Shown here: positions 1 through 10,535 of the stretch, one piece after another
Position numbering within the stretch: position 1 is the stretch's first letter
Layout of the letters: each line of letters opens with the position of its first letter
From: an uncultured Caldilineaceae bacterium
Lineage (GTDB): Bacteria > Chloroflexota > Anaerolineae > Caldilineales > Caldilineaceae
Length of the DNA stretch: 41,545 nucleotides
Reading direction: 5' to 3'
Assembly (NCBI GenBank): GCA_951813625.1
Contig: CATOTS010000043.1
Span: forward strand, 1-41,545
Notes under the pieces: model-generated
The model's input: only the letters and a program-made list of their open reading frames with translations
The model's database searches: none
What the model was told of the DNA's origin: nothing
Made by a program: the position numbers and the translations under genes

Positions 1-6
1 CCTCAG

Positions 7-64
7 CCACCGCCGGCATGAACCCCCCGCCAAACGATTCCCACACAGAACGTGGGCTGCACCC
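7..64. repeat. Short dispersed repeat with CCCAC/GTGGG hairpin, copy 1
   Basis: About 58 bases closely resemble 38184-38240 (shared blocks GCCGGCATGAA, CGATTCCCAC and GTGGGCTGCACCC). CCCAC (40-44) can pair with GTGGG (52-56). The rest of 65-170, up to the first gene, shows no convincing gene. No function is assigned. Confidence 0.6.
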
Positions 65-170
65 GTTCCTGGGCGACTCTTGACTGCCAACCGGCTTCGC
101 GCTAGAATTCACCCACCCGGGAATAAGGACAAAAGCACCCTGGGCAAGGCCGCAGTTCGACGCACCGACA

Positions 171-1352
171 ATGACTTCAGAACCCAAAATGCCAACCTCC
201 CAACCGGCCCCGTCAACCGGGCCGGCGGCAGTATCAGGCAACGGACAGAGCCCGCGTCAGCAGGTTTCCGTCCTTGACCGGCCCGGCACGCAGCATCCAT
301 CTTCGCCCCAGCGCGTAATCGACTGCGACATCCACAACGAGGTGTCCTCGAAAGAAGATCTGATGCCCTATCTGGCCGACTATTGGCGCGACTACATCAA
401 CAACTCGGCCTTCACTGGCCCGAGCGCCGATGATTATCCGCGCGGCGCGCCCACCTCGGCGAGACCGGGCAGCGTTCCGCCCGGCGGCCGGGCCGCGGGT
501 TCCAGTTTGCAGTTCGTGCAAGAGCAGGCGCTGGCCCCGTTTGACACCGAGATTGGCGTCCTGAACTGCGCCTACCGCGTCCAAAGCGTCAAGCAGGAGG
601 ACCTGGCGGTAGACCTCGCCACGGCAGCCAACCGCTGGCAGATTGACGAGTGGCTGACGCCCGAGCCGCGCCTGCGTGGCTCGCTCGTCGTGCCAAGCCA
701 GGTGCCTGCGCGCGCGGCTGAGGAAATCCAGCGTTTCGGTGAGCATCCGCAGTTTGTGCAGGTCATTCTGCCGGTTCGCTCCTACATTCCCTACGGCAGT
801 CGATTCTACGATCCTCTCTACGCGGCCGCGGTCGAACGCGATCTTGTCGTCGGCATCCACTTTGGCGGCGCGCCCGGCCATCCACCGACGCCGGTGGGGT
901 GGCCCTCAACCTATCTCGAAGAACATGCGGGCATGGCGCAGGTCTTCCAGTCGCAGGTCATCAGCATCATAGCCGAGGGCGTCTTTGACCGCTTTCCCGA
1001 CCTGCGCATGGCCCTGATTGAAGGAGGTTTCATCTGGATGCCCTCGCTGATGTGGCGGCTGGACAAAGAGTGGAAGGGCCTGCGTTCCAACACACCCTGG
1101 GTCAGGCGTCCGCCGTCGGACTACATTCGCGAGCATATTCGCCTGACCGTTCAGCCCGTCGGCGCCCCGCCCGACCCACGCTATATTCTCCAAACGATCG
1201 AGCAGATGGAGTCGGACTCGATGTTGATGTTTGCCACCGACTACCCGCACTGGCACTACGATGACCAGGATGAAGCCTGGCCGGTCGCGCTGCCCGAACC
1301 GCTCAACGGCAACATCTGGTCCGAAAACGCCCGCGCCTTCTATCGCCTTTGA
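171..1352 (+). CDS. Amidohydrolase-2 family metal-dependent hydrolase (paralogue 1)
   Basis: The 393-residue protein has the amidohydrolase-2 (PF04909-like TIM-barrel) pattern. An early D-C-D-I-H metal motif lies near residue 45, a mid-protein GIHFGG histidine near 230, and a late FATDYPHWHYDD aspartate motif near 365. Family members are hydrolases or decarboxylases that use one zinc-like metal; the substrate cannot be read from the sequence. The first approximately 40 residues are Pro/Ser-rich and precede the fold, and no strong Shine-Dalgarno decides the start, so the ATG at 189 is also possible. It is the first of three paralogues (with 1364-2479 and 3437-4576) and its stop codon abuts the ribosome-binding site of the next gene, so the two are probably cotranscribed. 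Confidence 0.85.
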   Translation: MTSEPKMPTSQPAPSTGPAAVSGNGQSPRQQVSVLDRPGTQHPSSPQRVIDCDIHNEVSSKEDLMPYLADYWRDYINNSAFTGPSADDYPRGAPTSARPGSVPPGGRAAGSSLQFVQEQALAPFDTEIGVLNCAYRVQSVKQEDLAVDLATAANRWQIDEWLTPEPRLRGSLVVPSQVPARAAEEIQRFGEHPQFVQVILPVRSYIPYGSRFYDPLYAAAVERDLVVGIHFGGAPGHPPTPVGWPSTYLEEHAGMAQVFQSQVISIIAEGVFDRFPDLRMALIEGGFIWMPSLMWRLDKEWKGLRSNTPWVRRPPSDYIREHIRLTVQPVGAPPDPRYILQTIEQMESDSMLMFATDYPHWHYDDQDEAWPVALPEPLNGNIWSENARAFYRL

Positions 1353-1363
1353 GGAGATCCACC

Positions 1364-2479
1364 ATGACGCTGGAACTGGAGCTGGAAGCAAAGCCGGCCG
1401 CCGACGAGAAGACGCGACTGAAGATAATCGACACCGACATTCACAACTTCGACGTTTACGACGACCCCATTTTCGACCAGATTTTTCGCAAATACCTCGC
1501 GCCCGAATGGCTCGACCATCACAAGATGATCGGGATGCGCAGCTATTTCGGCGGCGGCTATCCGCGCGCCCAACCGAACGCCGCCCGCACCGATTCCTGG
1601 CCTCCCAGCGGCCGCCCACCGGGAACAGACTTGGATTTCATGCGCGAGCAGCTGCTCGACACCTGGGACATGGACTACGGGATCCTGAATCCTCTCGTCG
1701 GCGCCGGCAGCCAGGTGAACAGGGAGTACGGGGCACAGCTGGCGCGCGCCGTCAACGACTACCAGATCGCCGAGTGGCTGGAGCTCGAGCCGCGCTTGCG
1801 CGCCTCGATGGTCGTCAACTACGAGGACGCCGAACTGGCGGCCGCGGAAATCCACAGGTTGGGCGATTACGACGGCTTTGTACAGATCCTGCTCGTAACG
1901 CGCACCGAGGAGCCCCTCGGACGGCGCAAGTATTGGAAGATGTACGAGGCCGCACTCGAATACGACCTGCCGGTTGGCATCCACTTCGGCGGCGGCGGCA
2001 GCCATCCGCTGACCGCCGGCGGATGGCCGTCCTACTATATTGAAGACCACTGCGGCATGGCGCAGTCATTCCAGGCGCAGGTCGCCAGCTTGGTCTGCGA
2101 GGGCGTTTTCGAGCAATTTCCCGGCCTGCGAGTGGTCATCATCGAAGGCGGCTTTGCCTGGTTTCCTTCGCTGGCATGGCGCCTGGACCAGAGCTGGAAG
2201 CGTTTGCGCGCAGAGGCGCCCTATCTCAAACGGGCGCCGTCAGAGTATATGCAGGAACATTTCTGGTTGTCCACCCAGCCAATGGAGGAGCCTCGCCATC
2301 AGCGCCACTTTGAACAGTTGCTTGAGCAGATGGACGGCGGCAGCCACCTCATGTTCGCGACCGACTACCCGCACTGGGACTTCGACTCGCCCGGTCGAGC
2401 CCTGCCGGCGACGCTCCCGTTCGAGACGAGGCGAAACATCATGGCGGAGAACGCCCGCGCCTTCTACAAACTGCCGTAG
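1364..2479 (+). CDS. Amidohydrolase-2 family metal-dependent hydrolase (paralogue 2)
   Basis: This is a 371-residue paralogue of the preceding gene. It has the DTDIHNFD N-terminal metal motif, VGIHFGGGGSHP in the middle and FATDYPHWDFDSP near the end. I place the start at the ATG at 1364 because GAGGAG at 1351-1356 lies 7 bases upstream and overlaps the previous stop codon; the longer frame from 1349 would bury this ribosome-binding site. Motif spacing matches paralogue 1 throughout (for example the IIEGGFAWFPSLAWRLD segment), so tandem duplication is likely. Substrate is unknown. The next gene starts 21 bases downstream. Confidence 0.86.
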   Translation: MTLELELEAKPAADEKTRLKIIDTDIHNFDVYDDPIFDQIFRKYLAPEWLDHHKMIGMRSYFGGGYPRAQPNAARTDSWPPSGRPPGTDLDFMREQLLDTWDMDYGILNPLVGAGSQVNREYGAQLARAVNDYQIAEWLELEPRLRASMVVNYEDAELAAAEIHRLGDYDGFVQILLVTRTEEPLGRRKYWKMYEAALEYDLPVGIHFGGGGSHPLTAGGWPSYYIEDHCGMAQSFQAQVASLVCEGVFEQFPGLRVVIIEGGFAWFPSLAWRLDQSWKRLRAEAPYLKRAPSEYMQEHFWLSTQPMEEPRHQRHFEQLLEQMDGGSHLMFATDYPHWDFDSPGRALPATLPFETRRNIMAENARAFYKLP

Positions 2480-2500
2480 CCGGCGAACTGGACGCACGAG

Positions 2501-3370
2501 ATGGGCGGAATCGGCCGCTTTCTGACCTCGCCTCTGGCAACTGTGCAAGGGGAGCCACTAACCCTGGCGGACCTCCTGCTTACAGTCGCGTCGGTACTGT
2601 TCTTCTACCTGCTCGCGCGGGTGGCGGCCGGGCAGTTCAGGCGCAAGGTGGAGCCTCGCCTCAATCTGACGGCGACGAACAAGCATCTCCTTCGCTCCAC
2701 CATCTATCTGACCATCCTCCTGGCCGGCATCTATACGTCACTGTCGTTTCTAAGCGTCGACCTTTCGATATTCCTGGTGCCGCTCGGCGCGCTCAGCATC
2801 GGCCTGGGCCTCGGCCTGCAGACGCTGGCCAGCAACTATATCGCCGGGCTGGTGCTGATGATGGAGGGAACAATCCGCGACGGTGACGTAATCGAAGTCG
2901 ACGGCATACGCGGCACGGTAATCGAGGTCGGCCTGCGCACCACGGTCGTCCAGACCTTCAGCAACACCGAGGTGATCGTTCCCAATTCGTTGATGGTTTC
3001 GCAGCGCCTCGACAACTGGACGAAGTCGGACCGCGTCCTGCGCATCGAGTCGCATATTGGCGTCGCCTACGGCTCTGACATCGGCAAGGTACACGAGATT
3101 TTGCACTCGAATATCATAGGCCACGCGGCAGTGATTTCCGATCCGGAACCGCGTACATTTCTGGTAGAGTTCGCCGACTCCGCACTGCTTTTCCGCATCC
3201 AATACTGGATCGATGACCCAACCCAGCGCCTTTCCTCTCTCAGCGAAATACTCGAGGGGATCTACCAGGATTTGAACGAACAGGGCATTGTCATTCCGTT
3301 CCCGCAGCGCGATGTATGGCTAAGGCAGGAGCCCGCGGGATCGAGTCTTGCCGGCGCCGCCACTGGATAG
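2501..3370 (+). CDS. MscS family small-conductance mechanosensitive channel
   Basis: A 289-residue membrane protein. Hydrophobic helices lie near residues 20-45 and 65-85, followed by the pore-lining Gly/Ala-rich helix (SIGLGLGLQTLASNYIAG). The beta domain typical of MscS follows (GDVIEVDGIRGTVIEVGLRTT and IVPNSLM), then the alpha/beta C-terminal domain. Family members release solutes on osmotic downshift. The protein is close to the E. coli MscS length but has a short N-terminus. It sits between two amidohydrolase paralogues on the same strand, 21 bases after the previous stop, so it is probably in the same transcription unit. Whether it has a role linked to the hydrolases is unknown. Confidence 0.9.
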   Translation: MGGIGRFLTSPLATVQGEPLTLADLLLTVASVLFFYLLARVAAGQFRRKVEPRLNLTATNKHLLRSTIYLTILLAGIYTSLSFLSVDLSIFLVPLGALSIGLGLGLQTLASNYIAGLVLMMEGTIRDGDVIEVDGIRGTVIEVGLRTTVVQTFSNTEVIVPNSLMVSQRLDNWTKSDRVLRIESHIGVAYGSDIGKVHEILHSNIIGHAAVISDPEPRTFLVEFADSALLFRIQYWIDDPTQRLSSLSEILEGIYQDLNEQGIVIPFPQRDVWLRQEPAGSSLAGAATG

Positions 3371-3436
3371 GTTTCATGCAACCCGTGTTCGTTACCACGA
3401 ACGGGCGCGGCCGCGAGTCTTCAAGGAGACAGTTCG

Positions 3437-4576
3437 ATGAGCAAGCTAGGAGCAACCCCTATCACAGCGCCGGGCTGGACGGCCCAGCACAGCGAAGGTG
3501 TCAAGATCGTCGACTGCGACGTCCATCACAACTTTGAGCGGCCCGAACAGCTGCTGCCCTATCTGTCAAAGTTCTGGCAGAATCATCTGCTCGACCAGGG
3601 GCTGCACCTGCCTAGCGGCGGCTACTCTAACATCCCTCACCGCACCAATCGACCCGATCTGAAGGACCCCAATCTGAAAGAGCGGGATTTCAATTTTTCG
3701 CTCGAGTTTCTGCAACGCGAGCACCTTGACCCCTGGAATGTGGACTACGCGCTGTTGACCGGGCCGCCCCCGTTCTACGGCTACACGGGGTTGCCCGATC
3801 CGGACTGGGCCGCGGCCCTCTGCCGCGCCTTCAACGACTGGACCATCGAATACTGGCTAGGCAGGGATGACCGCGTCGTCAACGCGATCCTGGTCTCGCC
3901 TTCCGACCCTGCCCAGGCTGTCGCCGAAATCAGGCGGCTCGCCGACCGCAAGGACACGGTCGCCGTCATGATCCCGATGGGCACCAGCATGCCCTTCGGC
4001 AACCGCTTCTATCACCCCATCTGGGAGGCTTGCGAAGAGCACGGGCTGCCGGTTGTCGCCCACATCGGCGGCGGCGGCGGAGCCGCGCGTACGACCCCCA
4101 CCCCGCTCGGCTTTCCGACCTACTACATGGAGTCGCGTATGAGCCGCCCCTATGTGGCGAGCACACACGCGGCCTCGCTGATCTGCGAAGGCGTTTTCGA
4201 AAAGTTCCCCAACTTGATGTTCGCGCTGACCGAAGTCCAGCAGCTGTGGGCCGTCGCCGTGATGTGGCACATGGATTCCGACTGGAAAGCCATACGCGAT
4301 CAAACGCCTTGGCTGAAACGCCTGCCCAGTGAGTATTTCCGCGAGCACATACGCGTCGGTTCGCAGCCAATGCACGAGACCGAGAGCACGGAGCAGTTCT
4401 ACCAGTTCCTGGAGATGATGCACGCCGACGAAACGCTTGTCTACTGTTCAGACTTTCCCCACTTCGACTGGAACGATCCGGTCACCACCTTTCCAAAACT
4501 GAATCCCAAAGCGCATCAACGCATCTTTGCCGGCAACGCACTCGAAATGCTGCGAATGGGGGACCTTCTGCAGTGA
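3437..4576 (+). CDS. Amidohydrolase-2 family metal-dependent hydrolase (paralogue 3)
   Basis: The 379-residue protein has the same fold as the two upstream paralogues: VDCDVHHNFE near residue 30, VVAHIGGGGGA near 205 and CSDFPHFDWND near 350. It is more divergent than paralogues 1 and 2 are from each other; for example, the EGGF segment is replaced by TEVQQ. AAGGAGA at 3423-3429 precedes the ATG at a good distance. Its TGA overlaps the GTG of the Rieske gene by four bases (GTGA), so the two products are translationally coupled. This suggests, as an inference, that the hydrolase and the ferredoxin act in one pathway, perhaps breakdown of an aromatic or other oxidised compound. Confidence 0.85.
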   Translation: MSKLGATPITAPGWTAQHSEGVKIVDCDVHHNFERPEQLLPYLSKFWQNHLLDQGLHLPSGGYSNIPHRTNRPDLKDPNLKERDFNFSLEFLQREHLDPWNVDYALLTGPPPFYGYTGLPDPDWAAALCRAFNDWTIEYWLGRDDRVVNAILVSPSDPAQAVAEIRRLADRKDTVAVMIPMGTSMPFGNRFYHPIWEACEEHGLPVVAHIGGGGGAARTTPTPLGFPTYYMESRMSRPYVASTHAASLICEGVFEKFPNLMFALTEVQQLWAVAVMWHMDSDWKAIRDQTPWLKRLPSEYFREHIRVGSQPMHETESTEQFYQFLEMMHADETLVYCSDFPHFDWNDPVTTFPKLNPKAHQRIFAGNALEMLRMGDLLQ

Positions 4577-4950
4577 CACACGTAGTCATCGCCAAAGTGT
4601 GGGAGATCCCGCCGGGGGAGCGCAAAATCGTCGTCCCGTTCCGCGGCCGCGCCGGCATCGGCGTCTTCAATGTAAACGGCGATTTCTTCGCGCTGCGTAA
4701 CATCTGCCCGCACAAACGGGGCCCCCTCTGCACGGGCGAGCTGACCGGGCGCATCGAAGCGGCTGCGCCCCCTTCCGGCCATGCTGCCGAAATGACCGTC
4801 GACGGCGACGGCGAGGTATTGCGCTGTCCCTGGCATCAATGGCCGTTTGAGATCGCCACCGGCCGCTGCCTGGTCGATCCCAAAGTGCGCGTAAAGACCT
4901 ACCCCGTGCGCGTGGTCGGCAATGACATCGTCGTCGACTATGACGAGTAG
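4573..4950 (+). CDS. Rieske [2Fe-2S] ferredoxin-like protein
   Basis: A 125-residue single-domain protein with both cluster-binding boxes: C45-P-H47 and C85-P-W-H88, spaced as in Rieske ferredoxins. Such proteins pass electrons to ring-hydroxylating or other oxygenases. No membrane anchor or oxygenase catalytic domain is present. The insert between the two boxes is longer than usual, with a Pro/Ala-rich AAAPPSGHAAE stretch. It starts with GTG inside the TGA of the preceding amidohydrolase gene, and I see no oxygenase partner within the window. The family call is firm; the physiological partner is unknown. Confidence 0.88.
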   Translation: MTHVVIAKVWEIPPGERKIVVPFRGRAGIGVFNVNGDFFALRNICPHKRGPLCTGELTGRIEAAAPPSGHAAEMTVDGDGEVLRCPWHQWPFEIATGRCLVDPKVRVKTYPVRVVGNDIVVDYDE

Positions 4951-5268
4951 TTCAAGTGGCGGCCGCCGGTCTTCGTGCAATCGGCGACATCTCGCTCATC
5001 CTGTCAAACGCCCTCCTGGGCGGACCAGTTTTTTCCTCCCTTGCCGCCCGGATCGGGGTTCACCGTACCCGTCTGATCAAGCCAACCCGCCGGCGCCGGC
5101 TTCCATTCCCAGCAACTGAAACGACTCCTGCGCGGTCACCTGGCCGTCTGATAATGGCGCGGCGCCGTTGAATTCTATGCGCTGACCGGGTAGCAGAGTA
5201 GAATGAAGTCAACTTTTCAGGATCATTCATGTACCTGGTGACTTTGATTTCACGCGAGAAAGGCATTC
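4951..5268. other. Intergenic region without a recognisable gene
   Basis: The 318 bases between the Rieske gene and the helicase gene contain only short unsupported frames. GAGAAAGG just before 5269 can serve as the helicase ribosome-binding site. I see no clear terminator hairpin followed by a T-run and no strong promoter. Confidence 0.5.
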
Positions 5269-6816
5269 ATGTCAGAAGATATCGCTCCAGGCCATCCCGA
5301 TAACAGCACGGACTCTCCTCCTGCACCCGGACCGGTCTCATTCGACGAGAACGTAGATCCCGCCGACCTTGTCGAGCCGGAAGACGCCCTGCCCGCCATC
5401 AGCTTGGCAGATCTGCCGCAAGCGGCGCAGGCGGCTGCGGCCACCGCCGGTTGGACGCGACTTATGCCCGTCCAGGCGAGGGCGATCCCCTATCTGCTCG
5501 CCGGGAGGGACCTGATGGTGCAGGCGCGCACGGGCAGCGGCAAGACCGGCGCTTTCCTCCTGCCCATGCTGCACCACATCGAGACGCGCAAGAAGGCCTG
5601 CCAGGCACTGATCCTTGCGCCGACGCGCGAGCTCGCACTGCAGGTGTCAAAGGAAGCCGAGCTGCTGGGACGCGCCGCCGGTGTGCGCAGCGTCGCCGTG
5701 TACGGCGGCGTCGGGTACGGCCCTCAAATCGAAGCAATGCGCGCCGGCGCCCAGCTGGTCATAGGCACACCGGGACGTATCCTCGATCATCTGCTGCAGC
5801 GCACGCTGCGGCTGGATAACCTGCAGCTGCTGGTCTTCGACGAGGCTGACCGTATGTTGTCTATGGGTTTCTATCCCGACATGCTGCAGGTGCAGACCTA
5901 TCTGCCCTCACACCGGATCAGAGGCTCGATGTTCTCGGCCACCTTTCCGGCCCACGTGATGCGACTGGCGCAGCAGTTCCTCACCCAGCCCGACTTTCTC
6001 AGCCTCAGCCGCGACCGGGTACACGTGGCAGAGGCCGAGCACGTCTTGTATGCAGAGCCGGGCATGAAAAAGGACCGCGCCCTGGTCCGGCTGATCGAGG
6101 TCGAGAATCCGGCCGCCGCCATCGTCTTCGGCACGACGCGGCGCACGGTCGACTATATTACGATCGTTTTGCAGCGCTTCGGGTATGACGCCGACAAGCT
6201 GACATCCGATCTCAGTCAGCAGGAGCGCGAGCGGGTCCTGCGCCGGCTGCGCGAAGGGAAGCTGCGGCTGCTCGTAGCGACCGACGTGGCCGCACGCGGC
6301 ATCGATATCCCAGAGTTGTCTCACATCATCCAGTTCGAGCCGCCCGAGGATCCCGAATCCTACATCCACCGCGCCGGGCGGACTGCGCGCGCAGGGTCTA
6401 CGGGCACTGCGATCTCGCTGACAGCATCTTTCGATGAACGAATGCAGATGGAGCGAATCGCCAAGCGATTCGGTATTCCGCTTGAGGAGCGGAAGCTTCC
6501 CACCGATGAAGAGGTCGCGGCTACCGTTTCAGAGCGTGTCACCGCCCTTCTCGAGGCCAAGCTGCGCGGCCGCGACAATCTGCAGAGCGAGCGGATGCGC
6601 CGTTTCCGGCCGCTGGTTGATGAATGGCTGGAATCGGAGGAGGGGCAAACGCTGCTGGCTATGCTGGTCGACGACTTCTACCAGGGCTCCCTGCACGCGC
6701 CGCCGGTCTTGCCGGCCGAAGAGCCTGCCACGCAAGGCAGGCAGCAGCAGCAGCAGCAGCAACAGACCCGCCGCCGCCGCAATCGACGGCCGCGCAACCG
6801 CCGCCGCGACTCCTGA
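5269..6816 (+). CDS. DEAD-box ATP-dependent RNA helicase
   Basis: The 515-residue protein carries the DEAD-box helicase motifs in order: MPVQARAIP (Q-motif area), ARTGSGKT (Walker A), PTRELALQ, GTPGR, DEAD, SAT, RGIDIP and HRAGRTAR. It unwinds short RNA duplexes, probably in ribosome assembly or RNA decay. The N-terminal approximately 45 residues are acidic and Pro-rich. After the helicase core a helical region precedes a C-terminal tail of eight consecutive glutamines (CAG-rich, 6742-6765) and an Arg/Asn-rich end, a probable RNA-binding extension. The gene is monocistronic here and converges with the NAD synthetase gene 32 bases downstream. Confidence 0.95.
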   Translation: MSEDIAPGHPDNSTDSPPAPGPVSFDENVDPADLVEPEDALPAISLADLPQAAQAAAATAGWTRLMPVQARAIPYLLAGRDLMVQARTGSGKTGAFLLPMLHHIETRKKACQALILAPTRELALQVSKEAELLGRAAGVRSVAVYGGVGYGPQIEAMRAGAQLVIGTPGRILDHLLQRTLRLDNLQLLVFDEADRMLSMGFYPDMLQVQTYLPSHRIRGSMFSATFPAHVMRLAQQFLTQPDFLSLSRDRVHVAEAEHVLYAEPGMKKDRALVRLIEVENPAAAIVFGTTRRTVDYITIVLQRFGYDADKLTSDLSQQERERVLRRLREGKLRLLVATDVAARGIDIPELSHIIQFEPPEDPESYIHRAGRTARAGSTGTAISLTASFDERMQMERIAKRFGIPLEERKLPTDEEVAATVSERVTALLEAKLRGRDNLQSERMRRFRPLVDEWLESEEGQTLLAMLVDDFYQGSLHAPPVLPAEEPATQGRQQQQQQQQTRRRRNRRPRNRRRDS

Positions 6817-6848
6817 TCCCCACACGCAGTCCCCAGATTATATCTTCT

Positions 6849-8984
<2,136 letters not shown>

Positions 8985-9043
8985 CTTGGTAAGCGCGAGT
9001 CCCCCTGACTGCCGACACAGATTGATAACCTTATCTGCGGCCT

Positions 9044-9072
9044 ATTATCTTGGAAAGCGACAGCCAAAGCAA
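9044..9072 (-). promoter_or_regulatory. Sigma70-type promoter for nadE
   Basis: On the minus strand TTGCTT (9072-9067) and GATAAT (9049-9044) are separated by 17 bases, four and five matches to consensus. It lies about 60 bases upstream of the nadE start and back to back with the promoter at 9080-9109. Confidence 0.5.
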
Positions 9073-9079
9073 GGCGCCA

Positions 9080-9109
9080 TTGACACGGACTCCCAGATTT
9101 TGCGATAAT
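9080..9109 (+). promoter_or_regulatory. Sigma70-type promoter for the Gfo/Idh gene
   Basis: A perfect -35 hexamer TTGACA (9080-9085) and GATAAT (9104-9109) are separated by 18 bases. The start codon of the oxidoreductase lies about 195 bases downstream, which implies a long 5' leader with no gene recognised in it. Confidence 0.6.
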
Positions 9110-9303
9110 CTTAGGGGAGCCGAACGGTCAGATCAGGCGACGCGCGGCGGGCAAGCAGTGTGGACACTGCCCATCGCAACTTCGGCTGTCCCAAAAACAA
9201 TTCTTTCGCCTGACCGCTTCGGGAGATGCGGAGGGCCACAAGAATCGGACGCGTTTTACCGGGTCCCTACAATAGAGTGCCCAGTTGAATTAGAGACGCT
9301 AAC

Positions 9304-10374
9304 ATGAGCTGGAAAGTTGCAGGCATAAACTTTGCTCATTCCCACATGGGCGATCTACTGCGGCAGTGCCATGAGCATCCGGACGTCGAAATCGCAGGCA
9401 TCTGCGACAGGCACATGGAAAGAATGGCGCCGGGCATTGCCAACTTCGCCATTCCAGCGCAGCAGGTCTTTACCGACTACAGGGAGTGCCTGGAGAAGAC
9501 CCAGCCCGACATCGTGATCCTCTGTCCGTCAACGGCAAGCCACGCCGAATGGGTTTGCAAAGTTGCCCCGTATGATGTGCACGTTCTGCTGGAGAAGCCG
9601 TTTGCGGCCGACCTGGCAGCAGCCGACAGCATGATCGAGGCGATGGCAAAAACGGGCAGGCAGTTCATCATCAACTGGCCGCTGCGCTGGTATCCCTGCC
9701 ATGTGACGGCCAAGCGCTTGGTCGAGGAAGGGCTGATCGGCGAGTTGAACGAGGTGCACTACTACGATGGCAATCGAGGCCCGCTCTTCCACGTAGCCGA
9801 CAAGGTGGAGACGGACGCAGAATTCCGCCTGCGCAAGGGCGAGAGCTGGTTCTACCAGCAGGCCGAGGGCGGCGGCTCGCTGCTCGACTATCTGGGCTAC
9901 GGCGTGACCCTGGGGACGTGGTTCCTGGATGGGCTCGCGCCGCTTGAAGTCACAGCCGTCGTCGACGAGCCGGTTGGCCTGGAGGTGGACGAGCACAGCA
10001 TCACCATCTGCAAGTACCCATTCGGCCTCTCCAAGTTCGAGACGCGCTGGGGCACCTTTACCGACCCGTGGACGCTGCAACCGCAGCCCAAGTGCGGTTT
10101 CGTTCTAAAGGGCAGCGAAGGCACCATCAGCAGCTACGACTACGAGGAGACCGTGCGCGTTCAGACTCGCGCCCGCCCCGAGGGCTACGACCAGCCGGTC
10201 GACCTGCTGGTACCGCCCAATCAGAACGTGGTCCAGTACTTCATCAACTGCCTGCAGACAGGTCAGTCGCCTGAAGGCCCGCTTTCGCCCGCGATCTGCC
10301 GCATCGGCCAACAGATCGTCGATTCTGCAATGTTGAGCGCGAAGGAGAAGCGCTCTGTCCCACTGCTGCCGTGA
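9304..10374 (+). CDS. Gfo/Idh/MocA family oxidoreductase
   Basis: A 356-residue NAD(P)-dependent dehydrogenase-like protein. The N-terminal Rossmann domain shows an atypical nucleotide loop (AGINFAHSHMG). It is followed by the family's EKPFAADLAAAD motif near residue 98, in which the lysine is catalytic, and a C-terminal alpha/beta domain. Members act on sugars, inositols or related polyols; the substrate here is unknown. The usual GxGxxG loop is weak, and the family is otherwise clear. The gene stands alone with its own promoter. Confidence 0.87.
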   Translation: MSWKVAGINFAHSHMGDLLRQCHEHPDVEIAGICDRHMERMAPGIANFAIPAQQVFTDYRECLEKTQPDIVILCPSTASHAEWVCKVAPYDVHVLLEKPFAADLAAADSMIEAMAKTGRQFIINWPLRWYPCHVTAKRLVEEGLIGELNEVHYYDGNRGPLFHVADKVETDAEFRLRKGESWFYQQAEGGGSLLDYLGYGVTLGTWFLDGLAPLEVTAVVDEPVGLEVDEHSITICKYPFGLSKFETRWGTFTDPWTLQPQPKCGFVLKGSEGTISSYDYEETVRVQTRARPEGYDQPVDLLVPPNQNVVQYFINCLQTGQSPEGPLSPAICRIGQQIVDSAMLSAKEKRSVPLLP

Positions 10375-10419
10375 CGTAAGCTCGATTGTAATCCTGGTAA
10401 TGGGAAAAAAAACTGTAAG

Positions 10420-10493
10420 TGGGCGGTGACGGACTCGAACCGCCGGCCTATTCCTTGTAAGGGAATCGCTCTAACCAGCTGAGCTAACCGCCC
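10420..10493 (-). tRNA. tRNA-Val (anticodon UAC)
   Basis: Read on the minus strand, 74 bases fold as a full cloverleaf. The acceptor is GGGCGGT/ACCGCCC, the D-arm GCTC/GAGC and the anticodon stem ATTCC/GGAAT, with the seven-base loop CTTACAA giving anticodon TAC. The T-arm is GGCGG-TTCGAGT-CCGTC with one G-T pair. The discriminator base is A. The 3' CCA is not encoded. Confidence 0.95.
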
Positions 10494-10505
10494 GGGTGCG
10501 GGCAT

Positions 10506-10535
10506 AGTATATACTACCTCTTGGAGGAGTGTGAA
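10506..10535 (-). promoter_or_regulatory. Promoter of the tRNA-Val gene
   Basis: The minus strand shows TTCACA (10535-10530), 18 bases, then TATACT (10511-10506), ending 13 bases before the tRNA. The -35 part overlaps the SDR gene's start region. The -10 box lies in a perfect 10-base palindrome AGTATATACT (10506-10515). Confidence 0.55.

Noticed and set aside
6742..6765. CAG triplet run considered as a microsatellite or phase-variable tract
   Set aside because: Triplet repeats do not change the frame, and the run sits in a low-complexity tail where length changes would be tolerated.
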